Shown: positions 1 through 7,630, numbered from the stretch's first letter. The stretch: DNA of 17,429 bases from Sulfurovum sp. (GCA_016744875.1 JADGDL010000040.1:1-17429), one strand, 5' to 3'. The notes: generated by a model from the sequence alone, not told the origin. Made by a program: numbers and translations.

Positions 1-2090
1 TTTTCCATCTTCTTTTGAAATTTATCTACAAACAGTAGCATGACGGGTAAAACAAACAAGTCTGTCAATAAGGACAATAAAATTAAACTGGCGCTATAAA
101 TCCCAATAAGTTCTAAAGAGTGTATCTGTGTAAAATACAACATTGAAAAAACGGTTATAAGTATGACTGAACCGATGATCACCGGTATGCTCGAATAAAA
201 ATACATTTTTTCAAGTGATTGCTTTCGAGTACGTCCAAAATAGCGAAACGTATAATATTTAAATGCAAAATGAATGGTCGCATCAGACGCAAGTCCAAGT
301 GAGATCGTCATGGCAATGAGCATCTCAAGACTAAGAGGAATACCCAAAACGTTTACGATCATCCCAAACCATACAATAGGAATAGCATTGATAGTAAAAC
401 CAACAAAAACCATAGCCTTCGAGCGAAAGATCCACCCTGTAATAAGTCCAATAATCATTAACGCCGAGAACAATGAACTTGTAAGTAAAACAGTCTGATT
501 GTATTTTGCACTTCCGATCAATGTGGCATTATCGATAAAATAGAGTTCAATTCCTTTATAATGCAACAACCACTCAATAAGTTCAACTTTATTGATATCC
601 GAGAGGTTTATTACCAAATTAATCGCACTTTCATCAAAATATTTCTCACTTAATCCATAAAGGTCCATATAGAATAGTGCTTGTTCTAAGGCATCTTCAT
701 CTAGCACCTTCGTTTGGGTATTAGATGTATTGAGACTGTTGACAATAGTCGATAAGGATACAACATCATCTATTTCATCTTCAAAACGTTCAGTTAAAGC
801 TTCTGTAAATTTTTCAATAGAGTGTACAAAAGGAAGGTCTATTTGGTTATATGGAATTTTAAGTTCTATTTGTTCATTTTTGACATTAAGTTTAAAAAAG
901 CTATTACTTTCACCATAGATCATATAGGCCCCAGTAACCGATAATATAGATGTGATTCCTAAAAATACAAACAGAAATGTTTTGTTATAATGAAGTTCTC
1001 TAAGCGTAAGCATATAGCCTAACTTTACATAAGGAACATGAGCATGTTCTATTTTGAAGTAACTCAAAAATGCGGGTAAAAAAGTTAGATTTAAAAAATA
1101 ACCTATCACTGAAGAAATAATCATAGTAAGACTCAACAATCTAATAATGTCTGAATCTATAAAAACCAAACTACCAAGACCGAGTAGGGTAAGAATAGAT
1201 GTCCATAATGCTGGTTGCATACTTCGACTTAACATTTTGATAAGTGCATTGTGTCGATTGACTTTATACTGTGAAACATGCCATCGGTAATAAAAAAACA
1301 AAAAATCCACCAAGGTAATACTTATGGTAATAAAAAGCATACTGACGTGAATCGTCTCTATATCAGTCAGCATTACTATAAGTGTAAAAGTCAACACTAT
1401 ACTTAAAATGATGATTAACGTAGCACTAAAAAATGCCACATTCCTTTTGAACAACAATTGAAACATCAAAAACATGACAAGAAAACCTGCCACGATATAA
1501 GTGCTTAAAGAATACCAGTCAATTTCCCCATCATTTATGTCATAGGTATAAGTCCCTGGTATGTTGACTTTACTGATATCAATATACTTCTCTCCACTGA
1601 TAAAATAATAGAATGTTGTAAAATCATCTTCGACAACATTACCATAACCATTATGTAATTCTTTAAGTAGTTTTCGAAGCTTAAATGTATCTAGATCACC
1701 TGCATTAATGACGGTTAGCATCTCTGAGTCATCAGCACTTTTTTTTGTCTCAACAAGGTCGTTGCTAAACAATGAATATACTTTCTGTACACCTTCAAGA
1801 TTAACGAGTTCCTTGTGGAGTGTATTTAATGACTGGTGCATATTTTCATCAAAGGCATCAATTTCTACTACCAATTTGGAAAGATGGTGTGTTTCATACT
1901 GTTTTGCTTGTGTTTGTTCTAACTGTTTTGAATCTTTAAGCCAAAAAAGTGCATCTGAAGAGAGAAATCTTGGCGTATAAACCGTACCCATAATAACAAC
2001 AAACAACAAATAGAACGATATGATCTGCAGACGATACTTTATAATAGTATCAACATATCGATTCATATCAGGTGTGTGATAATACATCAT
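1..2090 (-). CDS. RND/MMPL-family membrane exporter, partial (C-terminus beyond window)
   Basis: Reading the minus strand from the ATG at 2090 gives one uninterrupted frame to position 1, about 696 residues with no stop reached. The layout is that of an RND-superfamily MMPL-type exporter (COG1033-like). It has an N-terminal membrane helix (about residues 21-38), a soluble extracytoplasmic domain, and a block of hydrophobic helices (about 195-345). A second soluble domain (about 360-520) and a second helix block (from about 538) follow. The second block contains GLASDATIHFAF near residue 600, resembling the conserved Asp/His helix of this family. Such proteins use the proton gradient to export lipids, hydrophobic compounds or drugs; the substrate here is unknown. 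An AAGGAA ribosome site lies a few bases before a tandem ATG ATG (2090 or 2087). The start lies 21 bp after the thioredoxin-fold gene, so the two are probably co-transcribed. The last part of the helix block is off the window. Confidence 0.85.
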   Translation of the reverse strand, partial: MMYYHTPDMNRYVDTIIKYRLQIISFYLLFVVIMGTVYTPRFLSSDALFWLKDSKQLEQTQAKQYETHHLSKLVVEIDAFDENMHQSLNTLHKELVNLEGVQKVYSLFSNDLVETKKSADDSEMLTVINAGDLDTFKLRKLLKELHNGYGNVVEDDFTTFYYFISGEKYIDISKVNIPGTYTYDINDGEIDWYSLSTYIVAGFLVMFLMFQLLFKRNVAFFSATLIIILSIVLTFTLIVMLTDIETIHVSMLFITISITLVDFLFFYYRWHVSQYKVNRHNALIKMLSRSMQPALWTSILTLLGLGSLVFIDSDIIRLLSLTMIISSVIGYFLNLTFLPAFLSYFKIEHAHVPYVKLGYMLTLRELHYNKTFLFVFLGITSILSVTGAYMIYGESNSFFKLNVKNEQIELKIPYNQIDLPFVHSIEKFTEALTERFEDEIDDVVSLSTIVNSLNTSNTQTKVLDEDALEQALFYMDLYGLSEKYFDESAINLVINLSDINKVELIEWLLHYKGIELYFIDNATLIGSAKYNQTVLLTSSLFSALMIIGLITGWIFRSKAMVFVGFTINAIPIVWFGMIVNVLGIPLSLEMLIAMTISLGLASDATIHFAFKYYTFRYFGRTRKQSLEKMYFYSSIPVIIGSVILITVFSMLYFTQIHSLELIGIYSASLILLSLLTDLFVLPVMLLFVDKFQKKME

Positions 2091-2111
2091 TTAAATTTCC
2101 TTTTTACTCTG

Positions 2112-2582
2112 TCATTTTATGATAAAGATATACGGACGCTTATAGACGTCTATCTCTTTTGCAACTGTTTCAATTCGATTGACCTTCGCTTTTGTCATTA
2201 CATTGCCCTTGTCATAACTTACTTTGTCTTCCACCATGATTTTTAAAAGTGTTTCTATAGGTTTTGGTGATATATATACAGCAGATATAACTTCTGTTGA
2301 CTTCATACGTGGGATACTATACAAAAGAATACTATATTGATATTTTGAAAGCATCTTAGGATTTTTAGAAACCATTTTAATGAATTTACGGGAGTGGGGA
2401 CAAAGAGGATCAATAAATACGTATAAAAGCTTTTTCCCATTTCCCAGGATAATGGCATCATCGTGTATATTTTGTAACAATGAAGCTGTTATATCATAAG
2501 GGAGATGTTTATGTTCTTTTTGTTCATTAGCAGGTAACATAGTACTTATCAAACAAAAAGTTAAAACTATGGCTTTTATCAT
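2112..2582 (-). CDS. Secreted thioredoxin-fold (DsbA/DsbG-like) protein with CPHS motif
   Basis: This is a predicted exported thioredoxin-fold protein of about 156 residues. The frame stays open up to a TTG at 2642. I prefer the ATG at 2582 because it begins directly with a signal peptide (MIKAIVLTFCLISTMLPA, cut before NEQ), and because a TATAAT box at 2658-2653 would put the transcript start almost on the TTG. Neither start has a strong ribosome site. The core reads LYVFIDPLCPHSRKF, which is the beta-strand plus active-site turn of DsbA/DsbC-like proteins. The second cysteine is replaced by serine (CPHS). A KRPYIFI segment near the C-terminus could be the cis-proline strand. A single cysteine would not support ordinary disulfide oxidation but could serve mixed-disulfide or isomerase-like chemistry, or mere binding. 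The RND exporter follows 21 bp downstream, suggesting a shared envelope role. The exact family is uncertain. Confidence 0.7.
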   Translation of the reverse strand: MIKAIVLTFCLISTMLPANEQKEHKHLPYDITASLLQNIHDDAIILGNGKKLLYVFIDPLCPHSRKFIKMVSKNPKMLSKYQYSILLYSIPRMKSTEVISAVYISPKPIETLLKIMVEDKVSYDKGNVMTKAKVNRIETVAKEIDVYKRPYIFIIK

Positions 2583-2638
2583 ATCAGAAGTATAACGTAG
2601 AAAAAAATAAATTGATTTAAAATATAAATATTTTTTAA

Positions 2639-2833
2639 TCAAGCATATTAATATTATACATCTATCTTTCTGATTTTAATGAACCGACATTAAAAGTCTA
2701 CAAAGACGGTGATAAAAATCATAAACTTACATATAAAACTTAATAAAAAGGATTTTCTATGAAAATAGATAACGAAACTTATTTTTTTAAATCTTTGATC
2801 TATGTTAGTACTGCAGAGAAAAATGTCATTTAA
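2639..2833 (+). other. Possible decayed coding remnant in the intergenic gap
   Basis: The gap between the thioredoxin-fold gene and the epimerase gene has no convincing gene but holds coding-like text. A frame open from 2639 to a TAA at 2741-2743 ends in SDFNEPTLKVYKDGD followed by KNHKLTYKT. Just after it, an AAAAGGA ribosome site precedes a 24-codon frame (2759-2833, MKIDNETYFF...). The short frame stops and would then read EKVAK before a second stop. This could be the tail of one lost gene and the head of another, or chance. An inverted repeat (CTATGT 2853-2858 / ACATAG 2870-2875) lies before the epimerase gene. I recognise no family. Confidence 0.2.
2653..2658 (-). promoter_or_regulatory. 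-10 box for the thioredoxin-fold/RND unit
   Basis: A perfect TATAAT reads on the minus strand, about 70 bases before the preferred ATG at 2582. No good -35 is visible 17 bp upstream (CATTAA), as is usual for Campylobacterota promoters. Transcription would start near 2646. This is a prediction from sequence only. Confidence 0.4.
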
Positions 2834-2916
2834 GAGAAGGTGGCAAAATAAGCTATGTACTCTTACTACACATAGACTACATCGCCATACACTATAGTAT
2901 AAAAAGGAGGTCAATT

Positions 2917-3735
2917 ATGAAAATTGCACTCACAGGAGCAAGTGGTTTTGTAGGAAAAGCTATACAGCAAACATTCCCCCATACAGTCATCATCCAAAGA
3001 GATGACAACGAAGAAATGATACTGGAAAAACTGAAAGATGTGGATGTTGTTATCAACCTTGCAGGAGCCCCCATCATCAAGAGATGGAGTGATCCATACA
3101 AAAAGATATTAAGAGAAAGTCGTATACAGACAACTGATCGTCTGGTGAATGCTATCAATCAAAGCAATGTTAAACAATTCATCTCTACTTCAGCCATCGG
3201 CATTTATCCTGATGATATAAAGTGTGATGAGTCCTGTGGAAACCTGTCAAATGATTTCCTTGGTAAATTGAGTCAAGATTGGGAAGATGAGGCCCATCAA
3301 TGTACTAAACCCACTGCAATTATACGTTTTGGGGTTATTCTTGGTAAAAATGGCGGAGCATTGGCCCAAATGATCACACCTTTTAAACTTGGTGTGGGAG
3401 GCATCATCGGTAATGGAAAAATGATGACAAGTTGGATTGATCTTGAAGACCTTGTACGTATCTACCAATTCATCATTGATAAGCAATTGACCGGTATATT
3501 CAATGCTGTCTCACCCAATCCAGTTACAAATTATGTTTTTACCAAAGCATTGGGGAAAGCCCTGCAACGACCTACTGTCCTACCCATTCCTGAATTTGTA
3601 CTACGCATCATGTATGGAGAAGCCAGTTCTGTATTGACAGGTTCTAAAGAAGTGTATCCTGTGGCACTTGAAGAAAAAGGTTTTGCGTTTAAGTATAGTG
3701 ATATAGAAATAGCCCTCAAACAACAGTTAACCTAG
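2917..3735 (+). CDS. TIGR01777-type NAD(P)-dependent epimerase (YfcH/SDR39U1-like)
   Basis: A cytoplasmic 272-residue member of the extended short-chain dehydrogenase/epimerase superfamily. The Rossmann nucleotide-binding loop is at the very N-terminus (TGASGFVG, glycines 7, 10 and 13). The family hallmarks follow in order: DVVINLAGAPI, then KRWSDPYKKILRESRI, then a TSAIGIYP strand. The C-terminal part (LPIPEFVLRIMYGEASSVL, SKEVYPVALEEKGFAFKY) matches the DUF1731 tail of TIGR01777 proteins. The length is somewhat short compared with the usual 290-300. The true substrate of this family is not established; in some bacteria it is linked to cell division or envelope functions. The start is fixed by a near-perfect AAGGAGG ribosome site at 2904-2910, six bases before the ATG. 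arsC follows 85 bp downstream on the same strand. Confidence 0.88.
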   Translation: MKIALTGASGFVGKAIQQTFPHTVIIQRDDNEEMILEKLKDVDVVINLAGAPIIKRWSDPYKKILRESRIQTTDRLVNAINQSNVKQFISTSAIGIYPDDIKCDESCGNLSNDFLGKLSQDWEDEAHQCTKPTAIIRFGVILGKNGGALAQMITPFKLGVGGIIGNGKMMTSWIDLEDLVRIYQFIIDKQLTGIFNAVSPNPVTNYVFTKALGKALQRPTVLPIPEFVLRIMYGEASSVLTGSKEVYPVALEEKGFAFKYSDIEIALKQQLT

Positions 3736-3820
3736 CTTATACTCTTTCGTTTATTTAATTATAATTGTATGTATAAAGTTGTAATAGTGTAGAATTTTAC
3801 AAATTTTAAAGGATACAAAT

Positions 3821-4171
3821 ATGAGTAAAGTAACGATATGGCATAACCCAAGATGTTCTAAATCAAGAAATGCAGCAACACTTTTAGAAGAGAAGGGTGT
3901 AGATGCTGAGGTGGTAAAGTATCTTGATACACCACCAAGTAAAGAAAAGATACAAGATGTTCTAAAAATGCTAGGGATTTCTGCACGAGAACTTATGCGA
4001 ACAAAAGAGGCTATCTATAAAGAGTTAGACCTAAAAAATGAAGATGATGAAGATAAACTTATAGAAGCAATGGCTCAAAACCCTAAACTGATTGAGAGAC
4101 CGGTAGTAATTAAAGATGGGAAAGCAGCTATTGGGCGTCCTCTTGAAAATATCGTAGCAATATTAGATTAG
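3821..4171 (+). CDS. arsC: ArsC-family arsenate reductase (glutaredoxin-linked type, YfgD-like)
   Basis: A 116-residue cytoplasmic protein of the thioredoxin-fold ArsC/YfgD family. It has HNPRCSKSR with the nucleophilic Cys12, Arg60 in LMRTKEAIYKEL, Arg93 in ERPVV and Arg106 in IGRP. These correspond to the catalytic Cys12 and the oxyanion-binding Arg60/94/107 of plasmid R773 ArsC. The family reduces arsenate to arsenite using glutathione/glutaredoxin. The sequence is closer to the YfgD subgroup (PRCSKSR rather than PxCGTSR), whose physiological role is less certain. No arsR or arsenite pump is in the window, so a dedicated arsenic operon is not supported. An AAAGGA site precedes the ATG. The gene ends 10 bp from the convergent small cysteine-protein gene. 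Confidence 0.88.
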   Translation: MSKVTIWHNPRCSKSRNAATLLEEKGVDAEVVKYLDTPPSKEKIQDVLKMLGISARELMRTKEAIYKELDLKNEDDEDKLIEAMAQNPKLIERPVVIKDGKAAIGRPLENIVAILD

Positions 4172-4181
4172 ATATATTATC

Positions 4182-4433
4182 CTAGCAGGTAAAAACCACA
4201 GGTCTATAATCTACTTCAGCCAAAGTGTCATCAGATGCACTTAGTAAGGGAAGCAGGTAGTTTTTAATCTTAATGAGTAATTGTAAATGTTCTTTATTCT
4301 CCTGTGTGAATTTTTTGTCTGTATTATTGACAGAGGAAATACAAGCACACACTGGATTTTTAAGAAATCCCTGTAAAACTTCTATAAAACCATCGATTCT
4401 TTTTATCTCTCTTATAAGTTCTTTTTGTGTCAT
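4182..4433 (-). CDS. Small unrecognised protein with CAC motif and C-terminal cysteine
   Basis: An 83-residue protein that I cannot assign to a family. It is mostly amphipathic helix (about residues 2-27 and 42-64) with three cysteines: Cys29 and Cys31 in NPVCACIS, and Cys83 as the last residue (VVFTC). There is no signal peptide. The two-helix layout with a helix-linker cysteine recalls small metal- or thiol-sensing proteins such as the CsoR/RcnR group, but the His/Cys pattern of that family is not seen, so I do not claim membership. The gene is well supported: a perfect AAGGAGGT ribosome site sits about five bases before the ATG, with a TATAAT box at 4476-4471 upstream. It converges on arsC with a 10-bp gap and no visible terminator. 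Confidence 0.65.
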   Translation of the reverse strand: MTQKELIREIKRIDGFIEVLQGFLKNPVCACISSVNNTDKKFTQENKEHLQLLIKIKNYLLPLLSASDDTLAEVDYRPVVFTC

Positions 4434-4470
4434 TGTTTACCTCCTTAAAAAGTAACCTCTATATACTTAT

Positions 4471-4476
4471 ATTATA
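4471..4476 (-). promoter_or_regulatory. -10 box for the small cysteine-protein gene
   Basis: A perfect TATAAT on the minus strand, with TTACTT at a 17-bp spacing upstream as a weak -35. Transcription would begin near 4465 and give a leader of about 30 bases containing the AAGGAGGT site. Confidence 0.4.
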
Positions 4477-4571
4477 GATCGTTTTTGCAAGAAAAGTAAG
4501 GGCATGTTTGAAAAAAATATTTGTAAAATATGACTAGTGAAAATCGTGAAACTCTTTCACTTTCAGCACAT

Positions 4572-4577
4572 TATGAT
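4572..4577 (+). promoter_or_regulatory. Candidate -10 box for the ABC-F gene, supporting the TTG start
   Basis: TATGAT within TATGATAAAAT lies 36-42 bases before the TTG at 4614 and downstream of the alternative ATG at 4530. If this is the main promoter, the transcript would not contain the 4530 ATG. No convincing -35 is seen. Confidence 0.3.
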
Positions 4578-4603
4578 AAAATCGCAACAATAATATATAT
4601 ACA

Positions 4604-4608
4604 AGGAC
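4604..4608 (+). promoter_or_regulatory. Ribosome binding site that decides the TTG start of the ABC-F gene
   Basis: AAGGA is followed by CCACAC and then TTG (4614), a good spacing. The upstream ATG at 4530 is preceded only by an A/T-rich stretch without a purine-rich site. Confidence 0.55.
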
Positions 4609-4613
4609 CACAC

Positions 4614-6209
4614 TTGCTTAGTACAGTAAATTTGACACAACGTTACGGGAAGAGAGTACTTTTCGATAAAATTAATATGACTTTAGATGTAGGTAAACGC
4701 TATGGGCTTATAGGTGCTAATGGTGCTGGTAAATCTACATTTATTAAGATCCTTTCAGGGGAGATAGAACAGAGTGATGGTGAAGTACAACTTCAACCAG
4801 GACTTAAACTAGGAGTACTTGGACAGAACCAGTATGCTTTTGAAGAGTATACTTTGAGTGATGCCGTACTTTATGGTAACAAAAAACTGTTTGATGCGCA
4901 AAAAGAGAAAGAGAAGCTTTACATGGAGGGTGACTTTGAAGATGATGCAGTGAATGCACGTCTGGGTGAACTGGAAATGATCTGTGCAGATGAAGACCCT
5001 ACGTATGAATCGGATGTGAAGATAGAAAAATTGCTTGAATCTCTTGGTTTCCCTTCATCTCAGCATGGAGAGCTTATGTCTTCGATAACAGGTGGTGATA
5101 AGTTCAAGATCTTACTTGCTCAGGTACTCTTTTTGAAGCCTGATGTATTACTCTTGGATGAGCCTACGAACAACCTTGACATGGAGACGATCTCATGGTT
5201 AGAAAATGAGCTTAAACGTCATGAAGGTACTTTACTTGTTATTTCTCACGATAGACACTTCATCAACGGAGTAGTCACGCATATCCTTGATCTTGATTTC
5301 CAAAATATCCGTGAATTTACTGGGAACTATGATGAGTGGTACATTGCTGCAAACCTTATAGCTAAGCAGGCAGAGACAGACAGGGGTAAAGCCCTTAAAG
5401 AGAAAGAAGAACTTGAAGGATTCATTAGAAGGTTCTCAGCTAATGCTTCTAAAGCAAAACAGGCAACATCTCGTCAAAAACAACTTGATAAATTAGATGT
5501 ACAAGCTATCCAACTTTCTTCACGTCGTGATCCATCTATTATGTTTAAAGCACATAGAGATATTGGGAATGAAGTACTGGAAGTAGAGGGTCTCTCTAAA
5601 TCATATGATGGAGAGACTGTCTTTGAAAACTTTACTTTTAAGATCAATCCTAATGACAAGATAGCACTTATCGGTACAAACGGTGTAGGTAAAACAACAC
5701 TGCTTAAAATTTTGATGGAAGAGATAGAGGCAGACTCTGGTACCTTTAAATGGGGACAGACCATCACACATTCTTATTTCCCACAAAATACAACGGATCT
5801 TGTTGTAGGAGATGAAGAGCTTCCTCAGTGGATACAGGGTTTTGACCCAAAATGGCACATAGATGACATAAGAAAAACACTTGGGCGTATGCTTTTCTCA
5901 GGAGAAGAACAAAAGAAACTTGTTAATGCGTGTTCTGGTGGAGAAAAACACCGTGTGATGCTTTCTAAGATCATGATGGATGCTTCAAATTTCCTAGTTA
6001 TGGATGAGCCAAACAACCACTTGGACCTTGAAGCGATCGTAGCATTGGGTGAAGCATTGCATAACTACAAAGGTGGAGTGATCTGTGTTTCGCACGATAG
6101 AGAACTCATCGATGCTTTTGCTAACCGTATCATCAAACTTAATGAAGATGGAACTGTGATAGATTTTGAGGGTGACTATGAAGCCTTTGTGGAGCAGTAC
6201 GGACATTAA
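4614..6209 (+). CDS. ABC-F family ATP-binding protein (YbiT/EttA-like), TTG start
   Basis: A soluble tandem-ATPase ABC-F protein. These proteins have no membrane domain and act on the ribosome (translation factor or ribosome protection). With a TTG start at 4614 it has 531 residues. First domain: Walker A GANGAGKST (34-42), a variant signature SITGGDKFK (about 157-165), Walker B VLLLDEPTNNLD (178-189). A charged coiled linker (about 248-295) contains RRFSANASKAKQATSRQKQL. Second domain: Walker A GTNGVGKTT (354-362), signature CSGGEKHRV (440-448), Walker B LVMDEPNNHLD (461-471). The closest relative I recognise is YbiT. The frame is open back to an ATG at 4530 (559 residues), but those 28 residues look unlike the family, whose members begin at about MLSTVNLT. 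An AAGGA ribosome site sits six bases before the TTG. The flavin reductase gene follows after 18 bp. Confidence 0.92.
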   Translation: MLSTVNLTQRYGKRVLFDKINMTLDVGKRYGLIGANGAGKSTFIKILSGEIEQSDGEVQLQPGLKLGVLGQNQYAFEEYTLSDAVLYGNKKLFDAQKEKEKLYMEGDFEDDAVNARLGELEMICADEDPTYESDVKIEKLLESLGFPSSQHGELMSSITGGDKFKILLAQVLFLKPDVLLLDEPTNNLDMETISWLENELKRHEGTLLVISHDRHFINGVVTHILDLDFQNIREFTGNYDEWYIAANLIAKQAETDRGKALKEKEELEGFIRRFSANASKAKQATSRQKQLDKLDVQAIQLSSRRDPSIMFKAHRDIGNEVLEVEGLSKSYDGETVFENFTFKINPNDKIALIGTNGVGKTTLLKILMEEIEADSGTFKWGQTITHSYFPQNTTDLVVGDEELPQWIQGFDPKWHIDDIRKTLGRMLFSGEEQKKLVNACSGGEKHRVMLSKIMMDASNFLVMDEPNNHLDLEAIVALGEALHNYKGGVICVSHDRELIDAFANRIIKLNEDGTVIDFEGDYEAFVEQYGH

Positions 6210-6230
6210 ACTATCTTTTAAGGAGGTATG

Positions 6231-6821
6231 ATGTTAATAGATTTTAAAGATCAGGCTACAACCGATCGCTACAAGTGGATGTCTCAACTTGTTATCCCTC
6301 GACCTATTGCATGGATAGTCACAGAGGGTGAAGTTGTGAACATCGCTCCTTTTTCTTACTTTACACCGCTCTCATCAGATCCTGCCGCGATGATAGTCTC
6401 CATAGGACATCGCGCTGATGGAACACCTAAAGATACCCTTAGAAATCTTCGAGAGTCTAAAAAATGCGTACTATGTATAACAGATGAAAGTAAACTGGAC
6501 ATGATGCATCTCAGTTCTAAAGGACTTGATCCTCAACAGAGTGAAGCGGAAGTATTTGATATCCCCACTAAAAAAATATTTGATGATTTTCCGCCGATGG
6601 TTGAAAATATAAAAGCGGCATTTTTCTGCGAGTATCTTCAAGAGGTTGATCTAAAGGGTAGTAAGACGATTCCTGTGATCATTGAGATCAAACATCTTTA
6701 TATAGATGAGACGATCATATCAGATAAGAACAAGATGAGTGTGGAACTTGATACTATAGCCAGAGTAGGCAGAACTTATGCGAAAATAGGTGAGGAGATG
6801 CAAGCACCTCCTATGCCTTAG
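6231..6821 (+). CDS. Flavin reductase-like FMN-binding split-barrel protein
   Basis: A cytoplasmic protein of about 196 residues of the flavin reductase/FMN-binding split-barrel family (FlaRed/DIM6-NTAB type). The typical N-terminal block is present: VIPRPIAWIVT, then NIAPFSYFTPLSSDPAAMIVSIG, then a KDTLRNLRE segment. These strands bind FMN. Such proteins reduce flavin with NAD(P)H or are flavoproteins of unknown substrate; the sequence does not decide which. Two ATGs are possible (6228 and 6231). The AGGAGG site (6221-6226) lies one base from the first and four from the second, so the second is more likely. It follows the ABC-F gene closely and is probably co-transcribed. Its TAG stop overlaps the stop of the convergent yebC gene (shared bases 6818-6821). 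Confidence 0.85.
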   Translation: MLIDFKDQATTDRYKWMSQLVIPRPIAWIVTEGEVVNIAPFSYFTPLSSDPAAMIVSIGHRADGTPKDTLRNLRESKKCVLCITDESKLDMMHLSSKGLDPQQSEAEVFDIPTKKIFDDFPPMVENIKAAFFCEYLQEVDLKGSKTIPVIIEIKHLYIDETIISDKNKMSVELDTIARVGRTYAKIGEEMQAPPMP

Positions 6822-7555
6822 TTTATATTTGTAAAGACAGCCTGTACATCTTCATCATCTTCTAACTTGTCAATAAGTACATCTACTTCTTCCATCTGTT
6901 CGTCTGTAAGGTCAATAGGTGTATTGGCGATACGTTCATGTTTTGCAGATTTTACTTCTATATTCATTTCTTCAAGTGCTTTGTTCAAATCACCAAATGC
7001 GCTAAATTCACCAAATATTTTGATGATGGCTTTGTCATCACCTTCTTCTTGAGGCTCTACAGTTTCCTCGATTTCTTCAAGTCCTGCATCGATGAGTTCA
7101 AGTTCAAGTTCTTCTATATCCATGTCATCTGTTTTATAAAAAGTAAAGACAGATTTTTGTGTAAACATGAAGTTAAGTGACCCAGAAGTAAGCATCTCTG
7201 ATTTGTTTCTAACCAATGCAGCTTTTACGTTTGCAACAGTTCTTGTACCGTTGTCTGTTGCACAGTCGATGATAAGTTGTACACCATAAGGCCCTTTGGC
7301 TTCATAGTGGATCTCTTTAATATCAGCAGCATCTTTACCTTGAGCTCTTTTGATAGCAGCTTCAATGTTGTGCTTTGGCATGTTCTGTGCTTTGGCATTT
7401 AGTATCGCTGTACGAAGTGTAGGATTCATATCTGGGTCAGGGCTACCTGCTTTGGCTGCCATAGTAATGATGTTTCCCAGTTTAGGAAACAGTTTTGACA
7501 TTGCCCCCCATCTTTTTAGTTTTGATGCTTTACGGTACTCAAACGCTCTACCCAT
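6818..7555 (-). CDS. yebC: YebC/TACO1-family protein
   Basis: A 245-residue YebC/PmpR/TACO1-family protein, full family length. It begins MGRAFEYRKASKLKRWGAMSK and continues with the conserved block around NIITMAAKAG, NMPKHNIEAAIKRAQG, YEAKGPYGVQLIIDC and DNGTRTVANVKAAL. The acidic C-terminal half is typical. Members have long been called transcriptional regulators. More recent work on the family points to a role on the ribosome, relieving stalling (for example at proline stretches). An AAGGA site lies about eight bases before the ATG. A TATAAT box at 7589-7584 sits in the 75-bp divergent gap to selO. It converges on the flavin reductase gene with a four-base overlap of stops. Confidence 0.95.
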   Translation of the reverse strand: MGRAFEYRKASKLKRWGAMSKLFPKLGNIITMAAKAGSPDPDMNPTLRTAILNAKAQNMPKHNIEAAIKRAQGKDAADIKEIHYEAKGPYGVQLIIDCATDNGTRTVANVKAALVRNKSEMLTSGSLNFMFTQKSVFTFYKTDDMDIEELELELIDAGLEEIEETVEPQEEGDDKAIIKIFGEFSAFGDLNKALEEMNIEVKSAKHERIANTPIDLTDEQMEEVDVLIDKLEDDEDVQAVFTNIN

Positions 7556-7583
7556 TGGTGAATCCTTAGAAATTAATTGTGTG

Positions 7584-7591
7584 ATTATACT
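7584..7591. promoter_or_regulatory. Overlapping divergent -10 boxes between yebC and selO
   Basis: TATAAT reads leftward at 7589-7584 for yebC. On the plus strand TATACT (7586-7591) overlaps it and could serve selO, whose ATG is 40 bases on. Neither has a clear -35. If both work, RNA polymerase binding for the two genes would be mutually exclusive. Confidence 0.3.
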
Positions 7592-7630
7592 CCTAAGTGA
7601 CTTTAAAGCTTTAGTAGGTAGTATGCATCC

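Noticed and set aside
274..1980. Plus-strand open frames of 62-90 codons opposite the exporter gene
   Set aside because: They lie antisense to a continuous 696-codon minus-strand frame with clear membrane-protein composition, have no family resemblance and no good ribosome sites.
2690..3158. Minus-strand frames upstream of and inside the epimerase gene
   Set aside because: Cysteine- and serine-rich shadow translations without ribosome sites, overlapping a well-supported gene.
3761..3795. A promoter before arsC (TAGAAT with TTGTAT)
   Set aside because: The spacing of 19 bp and the poor boxes are not enough to list it as a feature, although some promoter in the 85-bp gap is likely.
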